From contig PFUQ01000151.1 of the NCBI GenBank assembly GCA_002790175.1, positions 1 to 5,094 on the forward strand: a stretch of 5,094 nt of DNA. The letters are read 5' to 3'. The position numbers and the translations under genes were made by a program. This stretch comes from Flavobacteriales bacterium CG_4_9_14_3_um_filter_32_8 (GTDB lineage: Bacteria; Bacteroidota; Bacteroidia; Flavobacteriales_E; Vicingaceae). The first letter of the stretch is position 1, and each line of letters starts with the position of its first letter. The notes beneath the pieces are model-generated. The model searched no databases. It had not been told where the DNA came from and worked only from the letters and a program-made list of their open reading frames with translations. Below, piece after piece: positions 1 through 5,094 of the stretch.

Positions 1-967
1 TAATTAACTCACGCCGATTTAATCGCAACGCAATTTCAAGACTTTGTTCTAAATAGCTGATGGCTTTTTGAGGTTCATTAGTAGCAACATATAAAACGCC
101 AATATCATTTAAAGTAACGGCTAAGTCACCTTTCCGCCCTTTTTTTTGTAAGTATTTATTCGCTTCAAGCAAATATGTTTTTGCTTTTTCTAAATCCCCC
201 ATATTCCTGTAAATAACTCCCAAACTATTGTTTTCGAGTGCCACAGCACCTTCTAAATTCAACTTCTTAGCCAGTGCTACCGCTTTTAATGAATATTTTT
301 CTGCTTCATTAAAATTATTATTCTGCTGATAAGCAATGCTAATGTTTGATAAGGAGTTGAGTATTCCTTCCTCATCATTTGATTCTTCTTTGTAAAGAAT
401 GGATTGTTTGTAGTAATAAATGGCTTTTTCATAATTTTTTTGTTTTCGATGAACCAAACCAAGATTATTAAAGCTTTGAGCAAGCAGCTTATTGTCCTTC
501 ATTTTTTGGCGGAATCCGGCTGCTTTTAAGTAGTATTTTACAGCAGAATCTAAAACAGACTGATAGAAGTAACAAGCTCCTATGTCGTTTAAAGTATTCG
601 ACATGGCAACGGTATCCTTTAAGTTTTGCCGGATATTCAATGCAATGTTGTAATTTTTAATAGCCGAATCGAGTTGATTGAAACTATCATAAGCCAGGCC
701 TATCCTGTTGTATGCCGTTGCTTTGTATGGTGTATTGTTTGTTTTTATAGCAAGCAACAAGGTTTTGTTGGCGAAATACAGCGAACTATCAAGGTCATAA
801 AGACTGTATTCCCAGGATAAATCCGAAAAACAAAGTAGTTTTTCTTCAACGTTTGCAGCACCAGAAAGCTGTGTGTGAATTCTATCAATTTCTGTTTGGT
901 TTTGAGCTACAATAGCATAAACAATTAGGTTAAATAATAATATAGCAAGACTCTTTCTTTTTCCCAT
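1..967 (-). CDS. Exported TPR-repeat protein, N-terminal 322 residues (C-terminus off the left edge)
   Basis: The frame runs without a stop from ATG at 967-965 to the left edge, giving 322 residues and no C-terminus. Residues 1-21 look like a Sec signal peptide: a basic start (MGKRK), a hydrophobic core (about 7-20) and a likely cut near AIVA-Q. Six tetratricopeptide units follow at an exact 40-residue period. Their conserved Gly positions are 90, 130, 170, 250 and 290, with Ser at 210. Typical pieces are NRIGLAYD, NDIGACYF, NNLGLVHRKQKNYEKAI and LGVIYRNMGDLEKA. The 40-residue type is common in the periplasmic sensor part of Bacteroidota histidine kinases and LuxR-type regulators, where a membrane helix and output domain follow the repeats. 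That fits here but is inference, because the C-terminal part is not visible. The start lies 37 bases after the lhgO stop, so cotranscription is possible. No clear ribosome binding site precedes it. Sampled stretches look richer in G+C than the other genes. Confidence 0.88.
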   Translation of the reverse strand, partial: MGKRKSLAILLFNLIVYAIVAQNQTEIDRIHTQLSGAANVEEKLLCFSDLSWEYSLYDLDSSLYFANKTLLLAIKTNNTPYKATAYNRIGLAYDSFNQLDSAIKNYNIALNIRQNLKDTVAMSNTLNDIGACYFYQSVLDSAVKYYLKAAGFRQKMKDNKLLAQSFNNLGLVHRKQKNYEKAIYYYKQSILYKEESNDEEGILNSLSNISIAYQQNNNFNEAEKYSLKAVALAKKLNLEGAVALENNSLGVIYRNMGDLEKAKTYLLEANKYLQKKGRKGDLAVTLNDIGVLYVATNEPQKAISYLEQSLEIALRLNRRELI

Positions 968-1004
968 TGTTTCTAAGCTTTATGTTTAAACAAAAACTTA
1001 ATTA

Positions 1005-2225
1005 TTATAAATTAAAATGCTTTTTTGCCATATCACAAATAGCATCTCCAATGGCTAAACAAGCTGTTGCTGCTGGAGATGGAGCATTTAATACGTGAAT
1101 ACTTTTTCCTTTGTACTCAATCCTAAAATCATCTTTAGTATCACCATTTTCGCTCAACAACATTGCTCGAACACCAGCCCCCCCTTTTTTAATGTCGTTA
1201 ATTGTTAAGGAAGGAATTAAACGTTGTAATGTTTTTAAAAATAATTTTTTAGAAAATGCCCTTCGATATTCATTGTAGGCAAAACTAGTATTGTTTAGTA
1301 ATAACTTCCAAGTACCTTTGTAAGATAAGGCATCAATGGTGTCTTTTAAATTAAAATCCGTTTTACAGTAACCTTCTCTTTTAAAGGTAAATACAGCGTT
1401 TGGTCCACATTCAACATCTCCATTTACCATACGAGTAAAATGAACTCCCAAAAATGGGAATGCTGGGTTAGGAACAGGGTAGATTAAATTATTTACTTTA
1501 TGCTTTGCTTCTTCAGATAGGCTATAATAGTCACCTCTAAACCCAACTACTTTTTCTTTGAGGTTCACTCCATCTTTTTTTGCTAATCTGTCAGCTTGTA
1601 AACCTCCACAAAAAATCATGTATTTGGTGAAGTACTTATTTTTTGAAGTAATTACCTCTGTAATTTCTTCTCCATGAATATATTTTAGTACTTCTTCTCC
1701 TAAAACAATTTTACTTTCGGGTTGTTGGACAAGTACCAATTCGGCTAATTTTTGGGTAGTTACTTTATAATCGATAATTCCAGTACAAGGAACCCAAATG
1801 CCACCAATAGATTGAACGAATGGTTCAATTTCTTTCACTTTTTTGGCATCAATTATTTCAATTCCCTCAGTATTATTCGCTAATCCGTTTTGAAAAATTT
1901 TATCCATAAATGGCAATTCGTTTTCATTAACTGCTGCAACTACTTTTCCACAAACGTCGTGTTGAATGTTGTATTCTTTTGCAAATGCGACTAATTGTTT
2001 TCTTCCATCCACACAATTTTTGGCTTTGTAAGAACCTGGTTTATAATATAAGCCTGAATGAATTACTCCAGAATTATTTCCTGTTTGGTGAGTCGATAAA
2101 TGTTTTTCTTTTTCAATTAAAAGAATGTGAAGATTGGGATATTTAATTTGAATTTTATAAGCCGTTGCTGCACCTATAATTCCTCCACCAACTATGGTGA
2201 TATCGTAAATTTTATTATTCTGCAA
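1005..2225 (-). CDS. lhgO: L-2-hydroxyglutarate oxidase (FAD-dependent), TTG start
   Basis: This complete 406-residue protein matches the LhgO/L2HGDH family (about 400 residues in bacteria), which oxidises L-2-hydroxyglutarate to 2-oxoglutarate with FAD. In E. coli the electrons pass to the quinone pool from the inner face of the membrane. The N-terminus has the FAD dinucleotide fold: VGGGIIG at 12-18 and the ribose-binding acid E38 in LLIEKE. Family signatures follow: HQTGNNSGVIHSGLYYKPGS (46-65), CGKVVAAV (92-99), VGFRGDYYSL (227-236), YPVPNPAFPFLGVHFTRM (249-266), GPNAVFTFKREGY (274-286), GAGVRAM (349-355) and NAPSPAATACLAIG (380-393). The start must be TTG at 2225-2223: an in-frame TAA lies four codons upstream and the FAD motif begins at residue 12, leaving no ATG. 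Residue 50 is Asn where I recall His in the E. coli and human enzymes. It sits 75 bases after the transporter gene. No glutarate hydroxylase (glaH/csiD) or gab genes are visible, so a metabolite-repair role is at least as likely as glutarate catabolism. Confidence 0.95.
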   Translation of the reverse strand: MQNNKIYDITIVGGGIIGAATAYKIQIKYPNLHILLIEKEKHLSTHQTGNNSGVIHSGLYYKPGSYKAKNCVDGRKQLVAFAKEYNIQHDVCGKVVAAVNENELPFMDKIFQNGLANNTEGIEIIDAKKVKEIEPFVQSIGGIWVPCTGIIDYKVTTQKLAELVLVQQPESKIVLGEEVLKYIHGEEITEVITSKNKYFTKYMIFCGGLQADRLAKKDGVNLKEKVVGFRGDYYSLSEEAKHKVNNLIYPVPNPAFPFLGVHFTRMVNGDVECGPNAVFTFKREGYCKTDFNLKDTIDALSYKGTWKLLLNNTSFAYNEYRRAFSKKLFLKTLQRLIPSLTINDIKKGGAGVRAMLLSENGDTKDDFRIEYKGKSIHVLNAPSPAATACLAIGDAICDMAKKHFNL

Positions 2226-2285
2226 TAGATAATTTATTTAGTATGCGAAATTATAAATAATAGCTATAAATGCCTTAGAATAGTC

Positions 2286-2306
2286 AATTAATTTTTAAAA
2301 TTAATT
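2286..2306. repeat. Perfect A/T-only palindrome over the transporter stop codon
   Basis: AATTAATTTT (2286-2295), one central T and AAAATTAATT (2297-2306) form perfect 10-base inverted arms that include the stop codon of the MFS gene (2303-2301). With no G or C and almost no loop, the hairpin would be weak. No U run follows it on the minus strand, so I do not call it a terminator. It may simply reflect A/T-rich composition. Confidence 0.4.
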
Positions 2307-3575
2307 TGGAAGTAATTTATTAGTTTTAGGAACTCTCAACAACAATAAAAAACCAATTGCAAAGAAAATAATTAACATTAATATAGATTCCCTTATGCTA
2401 AATACTCCTTCGATAACACCAAAAAAAAATGTTCCAATAACGATTCCAAGTTTTTCGAGTACATCGTAAAAGCTAAAAAAAGAAGCGTGGTCTTCAGTTT
2501 CTGGTAATAATTTTGAATAAGTTGAACGTGAAAGTGATTGTATTCCTCCCATTACAAAACCAATTATTGCAGCAATAATATAAAACTGAACTGGGGTATA
2601 AATTAGGGTATAAGCTACTACACAAATGATTGCCCAAATAAGAACTACGATAGCCAATGTTTTAATGTTACCAATTTTTTTGGATAAAAATGCCATTAAA
2701 TAAGCACCTGCAATTGCAATAAATTGTATAATAAGAATACTAATTATCAAGCCAGTTTGCATTTCGTTTTCAGATTCCCAAATTATTTCTTTTGTACCAA
2801 AAAAAACTGCCATCAACATTACTGTTTGAACGCCCATGCTGTAAACAAAAAATGATGCTAAGTATCTCCTTAAACTTTTTAACTTTTTTATCTGTACCCA
2901 GACTTTCTTCAACTCGTTAAATCCTCTTGTTAATTGATTTTCTTTAGGGTGATGATTGTAACTATTTTTTGGTAATCCATTAAAAGTAATTTGACTAAAA
3001 CCTATCCACCAAAAGCCAGTAAGGACAAATGCATATCTTGGTTCAATATGAAAAACTTGTATCAATACCAAACACACAATTAGTAATAAGGAACTTCCTA
3101 TGTAACCTCTTGAAAATCCTTTGGCACTCACTTTATCGTGAAAGTCAACCGTTGCAATTTCTGGTAAATAAGCATTATAAAAAACCAAACTTCCAGAAAA
3201 ACCAATACTTGCTAGTAAAACAGAAAGCATACTTAATTCTAACTGTTTCACATCAAAAAAATACAAACTAATACAAGATAAAGCACCTAAATAACAGAAA
3301 AATCGCATATAATTTTTCTTATTTCCTGCGTAATCGGCAATGCCTGATAATATTGGTGATAGAATAGCTACAATGATGAACGATAATGAAACTACGTAGG
3401 AATATATTTCTGTGTTTACGAATTCTCTTCCAAAAAAAGTTATTTTTTCGGGAACTACTGCTTCATAAAAAATGGGAAAAATAGCTGTAGTAATCACTAA
3501 AGGGTAAACTGAGTTTGCCCAATCGTACATGGTCCATGCATTAATTATTTTTTTATCGTTTTTTTGAAAACTCAT
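2301..3575 (-). CDS. MFS transporter of the UMF1 / Atg22-like family
   Basis: This is a complete 424-residue, very hydrophobic protein with about twelve membrane helices (roughly 23-39, 58-80, 92-106, 116-135, 157-177, 181-198, 239-260, 273-296, 304-322, 330-348, 376-392 and 397-414) and a polar central loop (about 200-236). Features of the UMF1/Atg22-like branch are the N-terminal NAWTMYDWANSVYPLVITT (12-30), a motif-A-like loop GIADYAGNKK (78-87) between helices 2 and 3, GFSRGYIGSS (153-162), GGIQSLSRSTYSKLLPE (343-359) and FFSFYDVLEKLG (366-377). It should be an inner-membrane secondary carrier. Substrates of bacterial members are mostly unknown; fungal Atg22 exports amino acids from the vacuole, which does not fix the substrate here. 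The ATG at 3575-3573 directly precedes this N-terminal signature and follows an A/T-rich leader without a Shine-Dalgarno sequence. lhgO lies 75 bases downstream on the same strand, so shared transcription is plausible but a functional link is not shown. Confidence 0.9.
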   Translation of the reverse strand: MSFQKNDKKIINAWTMYDWANSVYPLVITTAIFPIFYEAVVPEKITFFGREFVNTEIYSYVVSLSFIIVAILSPILSGIADYAGNKKNYMRFFCYLGALSCISLYFFDVKQLELSMLSVLLASIGFSGSLVFYNAYLPEIATVDFHDKVSAKGFSRGYIGSSLLLIVCLVLIQVFHIEPRYAFVLTGFWWIGFSQITFNGLPKNSYNHHPKENQLTRGFNELKKVWVQIKKLKSLRRYLASFFVYSMGVQTVMLMAVFFGTKEIIWESENEMQTGLIISILIIQFIAIAGAYLMAFLSKKIGNIKTLAIVVLIWAIICVVAYTLIYTPVQFYIIAAIIGFVMGGIQSLSRSTYSKLLPETEDHASFFSFYDVLEKLGIVIGTFFFGVIEGVFSIRESILMLIIFFAIGFLLLLRVPKTNKLLPN

Positions 3576-3625
3576 TTATTTAATTTTAATGCTTCAACAG
3601 CTACTTACTTTTATTATGATGAAAT

Positions 3626-3698
3626 TTAACACCCCCTGATTTTGTGGCTAAATCAAAGATTTAGACAAAATCCCTCCTCTTTTTAGAGGGGAAGTTAA
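3626..3698. repeat. Nested palindromic REP/MITE-like element
   Basis: The 73-base stretch is bounded by TTAAC (3626-3630) and GTTAA (3694-3698), with C-rich and G-rich tracts just inside. Its core is a long hairpin: GATTTTGT (3638-3645), an extra GG, CTAAATC (3648-3654), the loop AAA, then GATTTAG (3658-3664) and ACAAAATC (3665-3672). This gives 15 paired bases with one 2-base bulge. A second small hairpin, CCTCT (3676-3680) and AGAGG (3685-3689), lies beside it. The layout resembles the dispersed palindromic repeats of Bacteroidota intergenic regions. Whether it is repeated elsewhere in this genome cannot be seen here. The right end overlaps the last Asn codon and the TAA of the upstream gene. 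Confidence 0.6.
3667..3691 (-). terminator. Possible rho-independent terminator of the OmpA-like gene
   Basis: Read on the minus strand, CCTCT, the loop AAAA and AGAGG form a 5-pair stem. It is followed by AGGGA and then TTTT (3670-3667). An alternative pairing, CCCTC with GAGGG, uses the same bases. It begins four bases after the stop codon at 3697-3695, which is the right place for a terminator. The stem is short and the U run is only four bases and displaced, so the activity is uncertain. It is part of the larger palindromic element. Confidence 0.35.
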
Positions 3699-5094
3699 TT
3701 ACACGTTTTACAATACATTTCTTTTACTGTTAGATCTTTTAATAATTGGAAACTCATGTTGGGGAATCCAAATAATTTACAAAAACGTTCTTTATTCATC
3801 TCTTTTGCTCTATTCATTAACTCGAGATAATCTTTTTCAGGTACTTTTTCTTTATCATAAATTGCCAATGTTAAAAAGGTAAATAAAAACTCTTCATCAA
3901 TTGTTGGCTTTAATGCGAATGGTTTCATAATATCGATTGCCCACCCGATACGCATTTGAAACATAAAATAATTAGCAATTTTAAAGGTTTGATTTCTATC
4001 AAAGTTAGCCGAGAGCAAGGCTTTTCGAACATCTTCCAATGCTTTTTCCCGTTCTTTAAATTTTTTATTCTCATAATAATAATCAGCAGAAATAATGTTA
4101 TAATTTAAGATTAATCGGTTAATCATTCGCTGTTCAATATTTGTACTATAAAGTAGCTTTATGTCTTTTAAAAGATTTTTAGGGTCTGTTTCTCTTTTGT
4201 AATTATATGACCATAGTAATAATCTTAACACCATTTTGTTGTACTGTAAATAACTATTAATTGGGTCTATCAATAATTGTGTTTCTATATCAGTAAGTAA
4301 AAAATTGTTTAAACTGTCTTTGTTTTTAGCTTCGGTTAGATACCATCTTAATGCAATTTGATTGTTGATAAAAGGTACAGTTTCTTTAAAATGAGGAATT
4401 TTAACATAAATAATATCGTCTTTATTAATCTTTCCATTTTCTATATTTTTTAGCATAACGGATTGATAAACTTTTGCTTTAACATAATCTTTTTTATTAA
4501 TAGCTTCTTTAAATTTTTCGGGTAATATTTTAAATAAAGCAGAATCCATGAATATTCTTTCGACAGTAAGAATAATTTTAGCATTTCTTTGGGCTTCTAA
4601 GTAGGGCTCGAGATTATACCCTAAGGTATCTGAATTAATAATTTTTCGTAATTCCTCTTTTGAATATTTCATTAATTCTTTTTCGTAGGGGGAACCTTTT
4701 ATAGATTCGTAAAATCCTTCCCAATTCTCTTGTGTTGTTATCTTAGTTTCTACATGTTGTAGTTTATATTTTTGAATTGCTTCTAAAATACTTTTTGCTC
4801 TTTTTTGCTGTATAATTTTATTTTCTTCAATTCCGCCATCTAACGAAGAATAGGCGATTACATCAATTTTTTTTAAGTCATATTTGTTTAAACTCAAAGA
4901 GTCTAGAAAAGGTTTGATATCTTCACTATTGTATTGATATTTATTTCGTTCAAAAGGAATGGTGAATGTTAGTTGGTTCATAACCGAATCTAATCGACTA
5001 CTCACAGAGAGCGTGTCTAATAAAAAATTTAAATCTAACGATTGTAAATTTTCTCCTCCTAAACTATTGTAAACAATTGTTTGACACACACAGT
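3695..5094 (-). CDS. OmpA-like domain protein with helical C-terminal region and CxxC tail (N-terminus off the right edge)
   Basis: The frame is open through the right edge, so the N-terminus, and with it any signal peptide, is missing. A GTG at 5089-5087 is a possible but unlikely start, because no signal peptide or hydrophobic stretch follows it. Counting from that GTG, residues 40-108 resemble an OmpA C-terminal domain: LTFTIPFERNKYQY (40-53), a helix, KIDVIAYSSLDGGIEEN (74-90), then the N-x6-RA signature NKIIQQKRA (90-98). A following segment, LEPYLEAQRNAKIILTVE (160-177), may complete or repeat the fold. Residues about 185-450 are mainly charged helices without a domain I recognise. The protein ends YCKTCN. 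The OmpA match suggests a cell-envelope location facing the periplasm, but the usual diaminopimelate-binding Asp is Ser82 here, while Arg97 is kept. The stop codon lies inside the palindromic element at 3626-3698. The exact function is unknown to me. Confidence 0.8.
   Translation of the reverse strand, partial: CVCQTIVYNSLGGENLQSLDLNFLLDTLSVSSRLDSVMNQLTFTIPFERNKYQYNSEDIKPFLDSLSLNKYDLKKIDVIAYSSLDGGIEENKIIQQKRAKSILEAIQKYKLQHVETKITTQENWEGFYESIKGSPYEKELMKYSKEELRKIINSDTLGYNLEPYLEAQRNAKIILTVERIFMDSALFKILPEKFKEAINKKDYVKAKVYQSVMLKNIENGKINKDDIIYVKIPHFKETVPFINNQIALRWYLTEAKNKDSLNNFLLTDIETQLLIDPINSYLQYNKMVLRLLLWSYNYKRETDPKNLLKDIKLLYSTNIEQRMINRLILNYNIISADYYYENKKFKEREKALEDVRKALLSANFDRNQTFKIANYFMFQMRIGWAIDIMKPFALKPTIDEEFLFTFLTLAIYDKEKVPEKDYLELMNRAKEMNKERFCKLFGFPNMSFQLLKDLTVKEMYCKTCN

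Noticed and set aside
286..483. Minus-strand 65-codon open frame
   Set aside because: It lies wholly inside the TPR gene in another frame on the same strand. Its composition is low-complexity Lys/Ile/Asn and it matches no family.
626..820. Plus-strand 64-codon open frame
   Set aside because: It is antisense to the TPR gene, which is well supported by its repeat pattern.
968..1004. Promoter or palindrome (GTTTAAAC at 984-991) in the lhgO-TPR gap
   Set aside because: The gap is only 37 bases and A/T-rich. An 8-base palindrome and a partial -7-like TAAGTTTT are expected by chance.
2226..2300. Promoter for lhgO in the 75-base gap (TAATTTCG-like box)
   Set aside because: The only upstream TTG lies about 31 bases away, which is too far for the known -33/-7 spacing.
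3029..3271. Plus-strand 80-codon open frame
   Set aside because: It is antisense to helices of the MFS transporter, with no recognisable features.
3621..3657. Bacteroidota-type promoter before the MFS gene (TAAATTTC at 3628-3621 with TTTG at 3657-3654, minus strand)
   Set aside because: The -7-like box matches 7 of 8 positions, but the spacing of 25 bases is too long and the TTTG lies inside the palindrome, so I do not call it.
5087..5089. GTG as the true start of the OmpA-like gene
   Set aside because: The frame stays open to the window edge (TGT before GTG), there is no signal peptide after it, and an envelope protein would need one. The gene most likely begins outside the window.

Overview
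The window is AT-rich and compact. It holds four protein genes, all on the minus strand, separated by gaps of 37, 75 and about 120 bases, with no RNA gene, CRISPR array or insertion sequence that I can see. The low GC content, the lack of clear Shine-Dalgarno sequences and the protein families together suggest a member of the Bacteroidota, probably a Flavobacteriales-like marine or freshwater organism. That placement is inference, since no rRNA is present.

In the direction of transcription (right to left) the layout is as follows. First comes the 3' part of a gene open through the right edge (3695-5094). It encodes a degenerate OmpA-type domain followed by a long helical C-terminal region ending in a CxxC tail. 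A 73-base nested palindromic element (3626-3698) overlaps its stop codon and probably separates it transcriptionally from the next gene. Next is a complete 424-residue major facilitator of the UMF1/Atg22-like family (2301-3575). After 75 bases comes a complete 406-residue L-2-hydroxyglutarate oxidase, lhgO (1005-2225), which has to start at TTG. After 37 bases comes the N-terminal 322 residues of a secreted or periplasmic TPR protein (1-967). It carries six TPR units at an exact 40-residue period and runs off the left edge.

The transporter, lhgO and the TPR gene could be one transcript, but nothing in the sequence ties them into one pathway. LhgO is a metabolite-repair or catabolic flavoenzyme. 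The transporter's substrate is unknown. The TPR protein looks like the sensor half of a signalling protein whose output domain lies outside the window. I found no convincing new multi-gene system. The points most worth a second look are the palindromic element over the stop codon, the OmpA domain that lacks the usual peptidoglycan-binding aspartate, and the forced TTG start of lhgO.
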